Shown: piece by piece, positions 1-8,098 of the stretch
How the letters are laid out: every line of letters begins with the position of its first letter
Numbering within the stretch: position 1 is the first letter of the stretch
Source: CAVRQM01 sp963756975
GTDB lineage: Bacteria; Pseudomonadota; Alphaproteobacteria; Acetobacterales; Acetobacteraceae
Assembly: GCA_963756975.1 (NCBI GenBank)
Contig: CAVWPS010000001.1
Location: 186,001 to 250,000 of the forward strand
Length of the DNA: 64,000 nt
Direction of reading: 5' to 3'
The notes under the pieces: model-generated
Told to the model about the DNA's origin: nothing
Seen by the model: the letters and a program-made list of their open reading frames with translations, nothing else
The model's database searches: none
Translations under genes and position numbers: made by a program

Positions 1-1160
1 CGGTCGGCGGCTTCACCCGGATCGTGCGTCTGGTGCTGGTCGCGGCCGCGATCGTGATTTGCGCCCGCCTTCTGTCCACCGTGCTGCTCGGCGCGCTCGA
101 CCGGGCGTTTCACAGCGACAGCCTCGCCGCCGGGGAGCGCCGGCACACCTGGCACCGGCGGCTGCGCGGCTGTGTGGCCGTCCTGATCCTGCTCGTGACC
201 CTATGCGCGATCCTGCAATCCTGGGGCGTCGACCTGGTCGGCTTCTACCGCACCGGCGGCATCGGGCCGCGATTGCTGGCCGCCTTCGGCGAGCTGGCGC
301 TGATCGGCATCGGGGCGACGATCGTGTGGGAACTGGTGGTCTCCGCCCTCGACCGGCATATGCGAACCCTGTCGGGCGCGGGCCGGGTGGCACAGGCGCA
401 ACGGCTGCGGACCCTGGCGCCGCTGCTGCGAACCTGCCTGCTGGTCGCCATCGTCACCATCGTCGGGCTGACCGCGCTGTCCGAGATCGGCGTCAACGTG
501 GCCCCGCTGCTGGCCGGTGCGAGCATCTTCGGCGTCGCCCTCGGGTTCGGCTCGCAAAAGCTGGTGCAGGATTTCATCACCGGCATCTTCCTGCTGCTGG
601 AGAACGCGATGCAGGTCGGCGAGTGGGTGACGGTCGCGGGCCTGTCCGGCACGGTCGAGCAGCTGTCCGTCCGCACGATCCAGCTGCGCGGCGGCGACGG
701 GTCGCTGTACGTGATCCCGTTTTCGTCCGTCACCACCGTCAACAACACCAACCGGGGCATCGGCAACGCGACGATCAGCGTCACCGTCGCCGGAACGGTC
801 GACACCGACGTCGCGGGCGCGGCGATCAAGCAGATCGGCGTCGAGATGCGGGCCGATCCCGACTTCGCCGGCTCGATCCGCTCCGACCTCGCGCTCTGGG
901 GGGTGGACAAGATCGACGCCACGACGGCGACGCTGACCGGGCAGATCGAGTGCACCGATGCCGGACGCTGGGGCGTGCAGCGGGAGTTCAATCGCCGGGT
1001 GAAGAAGCGGTTCACGGAACTGGGCATCGCGCTCGCCAACCCCGCGACGTTCGTCGTGATGGCCGCGCCGCCGGAGACGGCCGATCCCGGCCCGCACCGG
1101 GAGCGCGATCCGGGGGAGTCCGCCGCGACGGACTCTGTCTCTCCGCCGCCTCACTCGTAG
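1..1160 (+). CDS. MscS-family mechanosensitive ion channel, 5' truncated by window edge
   Basis: The frame is open from the first bases, so the true start lies upstream. What is present (about 385 residues) has several hydrophobic segments, then the MscS pore helix and beta domain: GVNVAPLLAGASIFGVALGF followed by GSQKLVQDFITGIFLLLE and a beta region with VIPFSS and TTVNNTNRG. This is the most conserved part of MscS-type channels, which open under membrane tension and release solutes. The extra upstream transmembrane helices suggest a larger YbdG/YnaI-like member. The C-terminus is a proline- and acid-rich tail. A GTG at 24 is only an internal candidate start. Family confident, subtype not. 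Confidence 0.88.
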   Translation, partial: VGGFTRIVRLVLVAAAIVICARLLSTVLLGALDRAFHSDSLAAGERRHTWHRRLRGCVAVLILLVTLCAILQSWGVDLVGFYRTGGIGPRLLAAFGELALIGIGATIVWELVVSALDRHMRTLSGAGRVAQAQRLRTLAPLLRTCLLVAIVTIVGLTALSEIGVNVAPLLAGASIFGVALGFGSQKLVQDFITGIFLLLENAMQVGEWVTVAGLSGTVEQLSVRTIQLRGGDGSLYVIPFSSVTTVNNTNRGIGNATISVTVAGTVDTDVAGAAIKQIGVEMRADPDFAGSIRSDLALWGVDKIDATTATLTGQIECTDAGRWGVQREFNRRVKKRFTELGIALANPATFVVMAAPPETADPGPHRERDPGESAATDSVSPPPHS

Positions 1161-1244
1161 TCACCGAAATTCCACAGAAGCGACCGGTGTTGCCAGCAAT
1201 CCACTACTCTGGGATGGTCGTTTCACCTGTGGAGGCTTTCGCGC

Positions 1245-2043
1245 GTGAACATCCTCGCCTCGATCAACTGGCTCTATTCCGCGTCCGGCTTCGCGGTCGG
1301 TGCCCTGGTCGGCATGACCGGCGTGGGGGGCGGCTCGCTGATGACGCCGTTGCTGGTGCTGCTGTTCGGCTTCCACCCCGCGACGGCGGTCGGCACCGAC
1401 CTGCTGTACGCGGCGGCGACGAAAAGCGTGGGCACGCTGGTGCACGGGTCGCGGCGGACGGTCGACTGGCCGATCGTCGGCCGGCTGGCGGCGGGCAGCC
1501 TGCCGGGGGCGGCGCTGACGCTGCTGGCGTTGCGGGCGTTCGGGGCGAACGGCGGCGGAACATCGCATCTGATCACGCTGGTGCTGGGCGTCGCGCTGTT
1601 CCTGACCGCGCTGTCGCTGCTGTTTCGCGACCGGCTGTTCTCCTGGGCACGCGGGCGGGTGCCGCAGCCGAGGCGGCGGGGCGGTGATCGCGATGACGGT
1701 TTGCACCGGGCTCGTGCTCGGCGTGGTCGTCTCGATCTCGTCCGTGGGTGCCGGGGCGATCGGCGTCACGGCGCTGATCGCGCTGTATCCGTCGATGCCG
1801 ACCGTCCGCATCGTCGGCTCCGACATCGCGCACGCGGTGCCGCTGACGCTGGTGGCCGGGATCGGGCACCTGCTGGTGCTGGGGACGACCGATTTCGGGC
1901 TGCTCGGGTCGCTGCTGGTCGGGTCGATCCCGGGCATCCTGATCGGCAGCCTGGTCGCGACGCGGGTGCCCGAGATGGTGATCCGGCCGTTGCTGGCCGG
2001 CGTGCTGGTGCTGGTGGGGCTGAAGCTGGTGTCGGTGTTCTAA
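1245..2043 (+). CDS. TSUP-family permease (TauE/SafE-like sulfite/anion exporter), frameshifted
   Basis: Polytopic membrane protein with the TSUP signature in both halves: GALVGMTGVGGGSLMTPLL near the N-terminus and VSISSVGAGAIGVTALIALY in the second half. The GTG start at 1245 is supported by GGAGG at 1231-1235. The reading frame breaks at the GGGG run 1678-1681. Removing one G joins the N-terminal frame to the C-terminal frame as ...RVPQPRRRAVIAMTVC..., which restores about 265 residues, the usual family length. TSUP permeases move sulfite, sulfoacetate or similar anions; the substrate is not readable here. A single homopolymer base makes sequence error likelier than a true pseudogene. Confidence 0.82.
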
Positions 2044-2047
2044 GCGC

Positions 2048-2122
2048 CCCTCACCCCGGCCCTCTCCCGAGGGAGAGGGAGCAGCACTTGCCCTCTCCCC
2101 CTGGGAGAGGGTTGGGTGAGGG
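2048..2122. repeat. REP-like intergenic palindromic repeat, copy 1 (tail-in pair)
   Basis: Two units face each other. The left unit begins CCCTCACCCCGG followed by the CCCTCTCCC/GGGAGAGGG hairpin; the right unit is its reverse complement and ends GGTTGGGTGAGGG. It lies between the convergent ends of the TSUP gene (2043) and acoC (2130), so it could also act as a bidirectional transcription stop. Confidence 0.85.
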
Positions 2123-2129
2123 CCTCGCG

Positions 2130-3218
2130 TTAGGTGATGAAAGCCGAAATCCGCGCGTTCACCACATCCGGCTTCTCGATATGCACCATGTGCCCGGCCC
2201 CCGGGACGACGACATGATCCGCCACCGCCGTCGCATGCGTCGGCGGGAGCACGCGGTCCTCGGCCCCCCAGATCGCCTGCACCTTCGCCGCCACATTCGG
2301 GTCGATCCGGGCCTGCTTGCCGCCCGGGAACGCCGCCGCGCTAATGGCCCGCAACGCGTCCATCGCGCCGTCGAGCCGCTTCGCCCGCAGCACATCCTCG
2401 ATCATCTCGCGCCCGACGATCGCCGGGTCAGCGAACAGCATTTCGAGCACCGGCCGCATCGCGCGCGGCCGCTCGGCGGACAGGAATCCGTCGATGTAGT
2501 CCATCGACACCTCGTCCCCGAGCCCGGCCGGACAGACGAGCGTGACCGAGGCAACCAGCTCCGGATGCCGCTTCGCGAGCGCCAGCGCGATCGCGCCGCC
2601 GAGCGACTGCCCCACGACGTGCGCCTTCGTCAGATCGAGGGCCCGCATCGCCGACGCGACCATGCCCGCGAGCCCGGCGGCACTCGGGTCGGACACCACT
2701 TTCGACGACCCGCCATGGCCGGGCAGGTCGATGGCGACCACGCGGCGATCGGTCGCGAGTGCGGCCTGGTTGAACTGCCAGCTCAGCAGGTCGCCGCCGA
2801 ACCCGTGGATCATCAGCACCGGCGTGGCATCGCCCTCGCCCATCGACAGCGCCCGCACGGTCCAGCCATCCGCCTCGACCAGCACCGGCTCCGGCGGCGG
2901 CGGTGCGGACGCGAGGGCCGCCGCCTCGGCCTGCGCCTCGGCCACCGCCGCGTCGAGCGTCGCGTCGTCCGCGTCCGCGTCGGCGATCAGGCCGAGCAAC
3001 GCGCCGACGGGCAGCGTCTCGCCCGCTTCGACCGCGTGCCGGCGCAGGATGCCGGCGGCGGGGGCTTCCAGCACGTTGGTGATCTTCGACGTCTCGATCT
3101 CGATCAGTTCGTCGCCGACCGCGACCATGCTGCCGACCGGTTTCAGCCACGACGCGACCTTGCCCTCGGTCATGGCCAGGCCCCATTTCGGCATCGACAG
3201 CCGAGTGATCGCGCCCAT
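2130..3218 (-). CDS. acoC: Acetoin dehydrogenase E2-like component (lipoyl domain + alpha/beta hydrolase)
   Basis: 362 residues. Residues 1-80 are a biotinyl/lipoyl domain with the lipoyl-lysine in IETSKITNVLEAP (K45). A short Ala/Pro-rich linker follows. Residues 115-362 are an alpha/beta hydrolase with HGFGG (oxyanion), nucleophile elbow GQSLGG (S205), acid GAEDRVLP (D321) and GAGHMVHIEKP (H343). This lipoyl-hydrolase architecture is that of AcoC, the acyltransferase of acetoin dehydrogenase, and differs from the CAT-fold E2 of pyruvate dehydrogenase. The start ATG at 3216-3218 overlaps the acoB stop as TGATG, implying translational coupling. No E3 dihydrolipoyl dehydrogenase gene is nearby, so E3 is presumably supplied from elsewhere. 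Confidence 0.85.
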   Translation of the reverse strand: MGAITRLSMPKWGLAMTEGKVASWLKPVGSMVAVGDELIEIETSKITNVLEAPAAGILRRHAVEAGETLPVGALLGLIADADADDATLDAAVAEAQAEAAALASAPPPPEPVLVEADGWTVRALSMGEGDATPVLMIHGFGGDLLSWQFNQAALATDRRVVAIDLPGHGGSSKVVSDPSAAGLAGMVASAMRALDLTKAHVVGQSLGGAIALALAKRHPELVASVTLVCPAGLGDEVSMDYIDGFLSAERPRAMRPVLEMLFADPAIVGREMIEDVLRAKRLDGAMDALRAISAAAFPGGKQARIDPNVAAKVQAIWGAEDRVLPPTHATAVADHVVVPGAGHMVHIEKPDVVNARISAFIT

Positions 3219-4243
3219 CACGCGGCCTTTCGCGCGCCGTAGGCGACGGTCGCGCGCACCGCGTCGACGATCTTCGCGACGTCCGGCAAATAGAGATCTT
3301 CCAGCGCCGGGCTGAACGGAACCGGCGTGTGCGGCGGCGTCACCATGCGGATCGGGGCGCGCAGCGTGTCGAACCCGTGCTGCGCGATGAGTGCGGAAAT
3401 GTCTGTCGCGAGGTTGCAACGCGGGCTCGCCTCGTCGACGACGACGAGGCGGCCGGTCGCCGCGACCTCCTCCAGAATGGTGTCGACATCGAGCGGGCTG
3501 GTCGTGCGCGGGTCGACGACGGTGACCGAGATGCCGGATTTCGCGAGCTGGTCCGCCGCCTCGTTGGCGAGCTTCACCATGCGGCCGAGTGCGACGATCG
3601 TGCAGTCCGTGCCCTCGCGCGTGATCTGCGCTTGGCCGAACGGGATCGCGTACGCCTCATCCGGCACCTCGCCCACATCGTCGTAGAGCATCTTGTGTTC
3701 GAGGAAGATCACCGGGTCGTCGTCGCGGATCGCCTGGATGAGCAGGCCTTTCGCGTCGTACGGGTTCGACGGAATAACGACTTTCAGTCCGGGGATGTGG
3801 GTGAAGATCGGATATAGCGACTGGCTGTGCTGGCTCGCCGCGCGCAGGCCGGCCCCGTACATCGTGCGGATCACCACCGGCGTCGTCGCGTGACCGCCGA
3901 ACATGTAGCGGAATTTTGCCGCCTGATTGAAGATCTGGTCGAAGCAGACACCGAGGAAGTCGACGAACATCAGTTCCGCGACCGGCCGCAATCCGGTCGC
4001 GGCGGCCCCGATCGCGGCACCGATAAAACCGCTTTCGGTGATCGGCGTGTCGAGCACGCGGTCGCGCCCGAATTCCGGCATCAGCCCCTTGGTGACGCCC
4101 ATGGAGCCGCCCCACGCGTCGTCCTCGCCGGGCGCGCCCATGCCGCCCGCGATGTCCTCGCCCATCAGGATGACGCGCGGGTCGCGGCGCATTTCCTGCG
4201 CCAGGGCTTCGTTGATGGCTTTGCGGAACGATTTGCGGCTCAT
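3218..4243 (-). CDS. acoB: Thiamine-diphosphate-dependent dehydrogenase E1 beta subunit (acetoin dehydrogenase type)
   Basis: 341 residues, typical E1-beta length. It starts MSRKSFRKAINEALAQEMRR and carries the family blocks VILMGEDIAGG, TPITESGFIGAAIGAA, FVDF, and the C-terminal transketolase domain with VVDPRTTSPLDVDTI and VVVDEASP. E1 beta pairs with E1 alpha as an alpha2beta2 heterotetramer that decarboxylates a 2-oxo substrate, or cleaves acetoin, and passes the acyl group to the E2 lipoyl arm. It follows acoA on the minus strand with a palindromic repeat in the gap and overlaps acoC by one base. The choice of acetoin over pyruvate or branched 2-oxoacids rests mainly on the AcoC-type E2 next door. 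Confidence 0.88.
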   Translation of the reverse strand: MSRKSFRKAINEALAQEMRRDPRVILMGEDIAGGMGAPGEDDAWGGSMGVTKGLMPEFGRDRVLDTPITESGFIGAAIGAAATGLRPVAELMFVDFLGVCFDQIFNQAAKFRYMFGGHATTPVVIRTMYGAGLRAASQHSQSLYPIFTHIPGLKVVIPSNPYDAKGLLIQAIRDDDPVIFLEHKMLYDDVGEVPDEAYAIPFGQAQITREGTDCTIVALGRMVKLANEAADQLAKSGISVTVVDPRTTSPLDVDTILEEVAATGRLVVVDEASPRCNLATDISALIAQHGFDTLRAPIRMVTPPHTPVPFSPALEDLYLPDVAKIVDAVRATVAYGARKAA

Positions 4244-4276
4244 TGGATCGGCTTCCCTCAGGCGTGCGTGGCTAGG

Positions 4277-4354
4277 CCCTCACCCAACCCTCTCCCAGAG
4301 GGAGAGGGCTTTTCTGCTTCTCCCTCTCCCGCCGGGAGAGGGCCGGGGTGAGGG
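4277..4354. repeat. REP-like intergenic palindromic repeat, copy 2 (tail-in pair)
   Basis: Two facing units: CCCTCACCCAACCC with its hairpin, then a hairpin ending GGCCGGGGTGAGGG. It sits inside the acoA-acoB gap of one operon and ends three bases before the acoA stop codon, so here it is intercistronic and not at a convergent junction. It could stabilise the upstream message or attenuate downstream expression. Confidence 0.83.
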
Positions 4355-4356
4355 TT

Positions 4357-5322
4357 TCAGTACGAAACGTAGACATCCGTCGCGAGCGTCCGGATCGTCG
4401 GCATGGCGGCGGCTTTCGCGCGCACGACCGAATGCTCGATCTCCTCGGCCACGTCGCGGTCCAGCTCGTCGAGCTGTTCCGGTTCCAGCAGCCCCGCCTC
4501 CGTGACACGCTTGCGGAACGCGTCCAGGCAATCGCGGTCGCGGCGCAGCGCGTCCACTTCGCCGGCACCGCGATACGTGCTCGCGTCGCCCTCGAAATGG
4601 CCGAAATAGCGGTTCACGACGACATGGATCAGCGTCGGCCCGCCGCCGTCGCGCGCGCGCTCGATCGCCTCGCCGCCGGCCTGGTGCACGTCGAAGAAAT
4701 CGTGCCCGTTCGCCTCGATCGACGGGATGCCGAACCCTGCCGCGCGGCCGGCCTGCGTGCCGCTCACGGACCAGTTGCTGGCCGTGCTTTCGGCATACCC
4801 GTTGTCCTCGACAACGAAGATCGCCGGCAGCATCCACGCCTTCGCGAGGTTCAGCGCCTCCATCGTGGTGCCCTGGTTGCTTGCGCCGTCGCCGATGAAC
4901 GCGACCGCGACACCGCCGGTCTTGAGCGTCTTCGCGGTCAGTGCCGCACCGCAAATCAGCGGCGGGCCGCCGCCGACGATGCCGTTGGCACCCATCATGC
5001 CTTTCGACAGATCGGCGATGTGCATCGACCCGCCCTTGCCGCCGCACAATCCCTCGGCGCGGCCGTAAATCTCGGCCATCATGCCGTCGACGTCGCAGCC
5101 CTTGGCGATGCAGTGGCCGTGGCCGCGATGGGTCGAGGCGATCTTGTCGCGGTTGTCGAGGTTCATGCAGATCCCGACCGCACTCGCCTCCTCGCCCGCA
5201 TACAGATGGACGAAGCCGGGGATGTCGCCGGACGCGAACTCGGCATGCACCCGCTCCTCGAAGTCGCGGATGGTGCGCATCGTTCGATACGCCGCCAATA
5301 GGTGCTCGCGGCTGAGCTGCAT
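4357..5322 (-). CDS. acoA: Thiamine-diphosphate-dependent dehydrogenase E1 alpha subunit (acetoin dehydrogenase type)
   Basis: 321 residues, the length of AcoA/PdhA-type E1 alpha. The ThDP motif runs from GDGASNQG (residues 144-151) to VVEDNGYAEST (N174). Other family blocks are HLYAGEEASAVG, STHRGHGHCIAKG, GGKGGSMHI and NRYFGHFEGD. E1 alpha binds ThDP-Mg and performs the decarboxylation/cleavage step with AcoB. Start: ATG at 5320-5322 (MQLSREHLLAAY); the open frame extends upstream but only into sequence antisense to aroE. First gene of the acoA-repeat-acoB-acoC operon, divergent from aroE with a 78-bp gap that must hold both promoters. Confidence 0.88.
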   Translation of the reverse strand: MQLSREHLLAAYRTMRTIRDFEERVHAEFASGDIPGFVHLYAGEEASAVGICMNLDNRDKIASTHRGHGHCIAKGCDVDGMMAEIYGRAEGLCGGKGGSMHIADLSKGMMGANGIVGGGPPLICGAALTAKTLKTGGVAVAFIGDGASNQGTTMEALNLAKAWMLPAIFVVEDNGYAESTASNWSVSGTQAGRAAGFGIPSIEANGHDFFDVHQAGGEAIERARDGGGPTLIHVVVNRYFGHFEGDASTYRGAGEVDALRRDRDCLDAFRKRVTEAGLLEPEQLDELDRDVAEEIEHSVVRAKAAAMPTIRTLATDVYVSY

Positions 5323-5400
5323 TGCTGGTTCCCCCCGGACGCCGTTATTCGTTGCCCCGACGCTATGCCGGCCCGGCCCGGCGCGATAGGGGTTTTGCAC

Positions 5401-6207
5401 ATGCAGGTGGCGGGGATCGTCGGCTGGCCGGTGGCGCACTCGCGCTCGCCATTGATTTTCCGCCACTGGTTCGAGGCGTACGGGATCGACGGCGCGTACG
5501 TGACGATGCCGGTGCGGCCGGGCGAGCTGGAGCTTGCGTTGCGCGGCATGGCGGCGCTGGGCATGCGCGGCTGCAACGTCACCGTCCCGCACAAGGAGGA
5601 CGCGCGGCGGCTGGTGGACCGGCTGACGCCCCGTGCCGAAGCGATCGGGGCGGTGAACGTCGTGACGGTGGCAGGCGACGGGACGCTCGACGGCGACAAC
5701 ACCGACGCGGCCGGCTTCATGGGCAGCCTGCCCGCTTCGTTCCACGCGGGCGCGGGGCCGGCGGTGGTGATCGGGGCGGGCGGTGCGGCGCGGGCGATCG
5801 TCTGGGCGCTGCTCGACGCGGGCGCGCCGTCGGTGCGGCTGGTCAACCGGACGTTCGCACGCGCACGGGCTTTGGCCGGGGGACGGGTCGAAGCGGTCGA
5901 TTGGGCGGACCGGTCGGCGGCGCTGGCCGGGGCGGCGCTGCTGGTCAACACGACGACCGCCGGGATGGCGGGGCACGACGCGCTGGATCTCGACCTGGCC
6001 GCGCTGCCGACGACGGCGATCGTGTCCGATATCGTCTATGTCCCGATGATGACACCTTTGTTGCTGGCCGCGAGACTGCGCGGAAATACGATATCAGGGG
6101 GATTGCCGATGTTGCTGCATCAGGCAGTGCCGGCGTTCGTCGCGTGGTTCGGAGCCCGGCCGACCGTGACGCCGGCGCTGGCGGCTATGATCGAATCGAC
6201 CCTTTAG
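5401..6207 (+). CDS. aroE: Shikimate dehydrogenase
   Basis: 268 residues. AroE reduces 3-dehydroshikimate to shikimate with NADPH in aromatic amino-acid synthesis. Diagnostic blocks are in order: shikimate site HSRSPLI, NVTVPHKE with the catalytic lysine, GDNTDAAGF, the Rossmann loop VVIGAGGAARAI, NRTFARA, NTTTAGM and the C-terminal GGLPMLLHQAVPAF. The ATG at 5401 gives the standard N-terminus MQVAGIVGWPVAHSRSP and has an AGGGG stretch nine bases upstream. The gene begins 78 bp from divergent acoA. The usual neighbours coaE/dnaQ are not seen; the next gene is unrelated. Confidence 0.95.
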   Translation: MQVAGIVGWPVAHSRSPLIFRHWFEAYGIDGAYVTMPVRPGELELALRGMAALGMRGCNVTVPHKEDARRLVDRLTPRAEAIGAVNVVTVAGDGTLDGDNTDAAGFMGSLPASFHAGAGPAVVIGAGGAARAIVWALLDAGAPSVRLVNRTFARARALAGGRVEAVDWADRSAALAGAALLVNTTTAGMAGHDALDLDLAALPTTAIVSDIVYVPMMTPLLLAARLRGNTISGGLPMLLHQAVPAFVAWFGARPTVTPALAAMIESTL

Positions 6208-6226
6208 CGCTCAGCGGAGAACAGCC

Positions 6227-7423
6227 ATGGCGACCAAGACCTGGACCCATAACGGCCACACGTGGACCGATCCGAACGCGTTCACGCCCAGCGCTCCCGG
6301 TCCGACGGATACGGCGCTGTTCGGCGGCGACCTGTTCGGCGAGACCGTGGCGGGTGACACGACCATCGCCGCGCTGTCGGTCGTCCAGGACGGCCCGGTG
6401 TTCACCGGCACCGTCACGCTGACCGGCCAGCACGCCATGGTCGTCGACTTCAACGGTCAGGCGAGTTTCGCGCGGGGCGGCGCGTTGGCGACCGGCGGCC
6501 TGCTGGTGATCGGACAGCGCTATTCGGGCACACTCGACCTCGCCGGCAGCAACACGGCGTCCTCGGCCGAAGCGACCAGCGGGGCGGTCATCATCGGTCA
6601 GGGCGGGCTCTCGAGCGGGATCGCGGAGCTGACCGGCGGTGCGTGGATCGTCTCCTCGTTCGTGACGGTCGGCAGCAATGGCATCGGTGACCTCGCCATC
6701 AGCGGCGGCGGCGCGCTGTTCGTCGGCACGCGCGGGCGCGGCGACTTGGTCCTCGGCAAGGCGGCCGGGGCGGCCGGATCGATGTCGGTCGGCGGCGCGC
6801 GATCGGCGGCGTTCGTCGCGGGCACGCTGCATATCGGCGAGGCGGGGACCGGGCTGCTGTCGCTGGCCGCCCAGGGCTATCTGTCGGCCGGCACGCTGGA
6901 CGTGTCGGCGACCGGCGCGGTGTCGCTGGCCGACGGCTATTTGTATGTGAGCGGCGACGGGACGCTGGAGGCCGGGTCGGTCGTGACCGGGAGCGGCGCG
7001 TTGAGCGCCACGTCGCTCGACAACGAGGGCACGGTGACCGCGCGCGGACAGCTCGACGTGAACGCCGCCGTGTCGGGTGCCGGCACGCTGGCGATCGCAC
7101 GGAACGGTATTTTGATCCTGAACCAGGACGTGCTCGGGCTGCAGCACATCGCCTTTGCCGCCTCGCAGGCCGAGCTGATCGTGGAAAACCAGAACGGCGG
7201 ACCGCTGCCGACCATTTCGGCCCCGATCTCCGGGTTCACGACCAACGACCTGCTGTTGGTCCAGGGCGTCGGCGCGCTGTCGTATTCGGCGACGACGGAG
7301 GTGCTGACGTTGTCCGGCGGCGGCGGAACGCAGTTGCAGTTTTCCGGGTTGTCGAGCGCCGCCTCGTTCGCGATCCATGGCCACCAGGGAGGCCTGACAA
7401 AGATCGCGCTCACGCACGGCTAG
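6227..7423 (+). CDS. Glycine-rich beta-repeat protein (autotransporter/adhesin-like repeats), function unknown
   Basis: 398 residues in degenerate repeats of about 20 residues of the form G-x-L-x-V/I-G-x-x-G-x-G-x-L-x-I-x-x-G-A, for example VTVGSNGIGDLAISGGGAL and LHIGEAGTGLLSLAAQG. Such repeats build parallel beta-helices in autotransporter passengers and large adhesins. It lacks an evident Sec signal peptide (N-terminus MATKTWTHNGHTWTDP), an autotransporter barrel and RTX nonapeptides, so any export route is unclear. The N-terminal W-T-x-x-G-x-T-W-T pattern resembles starts of filamentous proteins with an N-terminal strand cap. It starts 20 bp after aroE and ends at a convergent hairpin terminator before the fasciclin gene. 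Confidence 0.7.
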   Translation: MATKTWTHNGHTWTDPNAFTPSAPGPTDTALFGGDLFGETVAGDTTIAALSVVQDGPVFTGTVTLTGQHAMVVDFNGQASFARGGALATGGLLVIGQRYSGTLDLAGSNTASSAEATSGAVIIGQGGLSSGIAELTGGAWIVSSFVTVGSNGIGDLAISGGGALFVGTRGRGDLVLGKAAGAAGSMSVGGARSAAFVAGTLHIGEAGTGLLSLAAQGYLSAGTLDVSATGAVSLADGYLYVSGDGTLEAGSVVTGSGALSATSLDNEGTVTARGQLDVNAAVSGAGTLAIARNGILILNQDVLGLQHIAFAASQAELIVENQNGGPLPTISAPISGFTTNDLLLVQGVGALSYSATTEVLTLSGGGGTQLQFSGLSSAASFAIHGHQGGLTKIALTHG

Positions 7424-7448
7424 GGCGGTTGCGAGCAACCGCGCCTAG
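7420..7448. terminator. Bidirectional hairpin terminator candidate
   Basis: Arms GCGGTTGC (7425-7432) and GCAACCGC (7435-7442) with a GA loop extend outward through CTAGG (7420-7424) and CCTAG (7444-7448), with one bulged base. It lies between the convergent ends of the beta-repeat gene and the fasciclin gene. There is no T tract. Confidence 0.6.
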
Positions 7449-7459
7449 CCGCGCGGGGC

Positions 7460-7885
7460 TCAGCCCTTCGGCATCAGCACGGTGTCGATGACGTGGATCA
7501 CGCCGTTCGTGCAGTCGATGTCGGCCGACGTGACCTTGGCGCCATTGACGGTCACGCCATTGGTGCCGTCGACGTGCAACTGCTCGCCCTCGACCGAAGC
7601 GACGTCGGTGGTCTTGCCGGTGACATCGCTCGCCATGACCTTGCCGGACATAACGTGCAGGGTCAGGATTTTGGTGAGGGCCGCCTTGTTCTCGGGCTTG
7701 ACCAGGTTCTCCACGGTCCCGGCCGGCAGTTTCGCGAACGCGTCGTCGGACGGCGCGAACACGGTGAACGGCCCGGCTCCCTTGAGCGTGGCGCCAAGGC
7801 CGGCGGCAGTCACGGCGGCGACCAGGGTTTTGAACGAGCCGGCGGCGACGGCGGTGTCGACGATGTCATGCATTGCGGTGGCCAT
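7460..7885 (-). CDS. Fasciclin (FAS1) domain protein
   Basis: 141 residues, one complete FAS1 domain: DIVDTAVAAGSFKTLVAAV, the H1-like block GPFTVFAPSDDAFAKLP, LTLHVMSGKVMASDV, and the H2-like end CTNGVIHVIDTVLMPK. FAS1 domains mediate adhesion or protein interaction, usually at the cell surface. The chosen start ATG 7883-7885 (MATAMHD) has an AGAGGGA site upstream. An in-frame extension to 7954 would add MCRDCICGG..., which does not form a good signal peptide. As called, the protein has no signal peptide, unlike many bacterial FAS1 proteins. It converges with the beta-repeat protein, another possible surface factor. Confidence 0.85.
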   Translation of the reverse strand: MATAMHDIVDTAVAAGSFKTLVAAVTAAGLGATLKGAGPFTVFAPSDDAFAKLPAGTVENLVKPENKAALTKILTLHVMSGKVMASDVTGKTTDVASVEGEQLHVDGTNGVTVNGAKVTSADIDCTNGVIHVIDTVLMPKG

Positions 7886-7935
7886 GATGCTGTATCCCTC
7901 TTGTTGAGCAGCCGGGAACTGTAGCGTTCCGCCGC

Positions 7936-7997
7936 AAATACAATCGCGACACACTGTACTAACTTATGGCGACGGCGACGATTGCGCCGTTGTATTT
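7936..7997. promoter_or_regulatory. AT-rich dyad upstream of the fasciclin gene
   Basis: AAATACAA (7936-7943) and its exact complement TTGTATTT (7990-7997) flank an AT-rich island in otherwise GC-rich DNA, between the fasciclin start and the next gene end. Position suggests promoter or operator sequence for the fasciclin gene. Assignment is by position and symmetry only. Confidence 0.3.
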
Positions 7998-8098
7998 ATG
8001 CCTACTGCCACCAGCCGCCATAAACGGCCGGCGCATTTTGCCGCTGTTCTGACTCGATTGGTTGCGCTTCGGTTATGCCGCCGACCGGCCTCCGACGC

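Noticed and set aside
59..1687. Long plus-strand frame of 542 codons overlapping MscS and TSUP
   Set aside because: Arg/Pro/Gly-rich composition, no motif, and it lies over clear MscS and TSUP coding sequence; a GC-rich shadow frame.
2130..3242. Plus-strand frame from 1245 continuing to 3242 as a 665-residue protein
   Set aside because: After the TSUP break it is His/Arg-rich shadow sequence antisense to acoC and through a repeat; it is the wrong frame of the TSUP gene.
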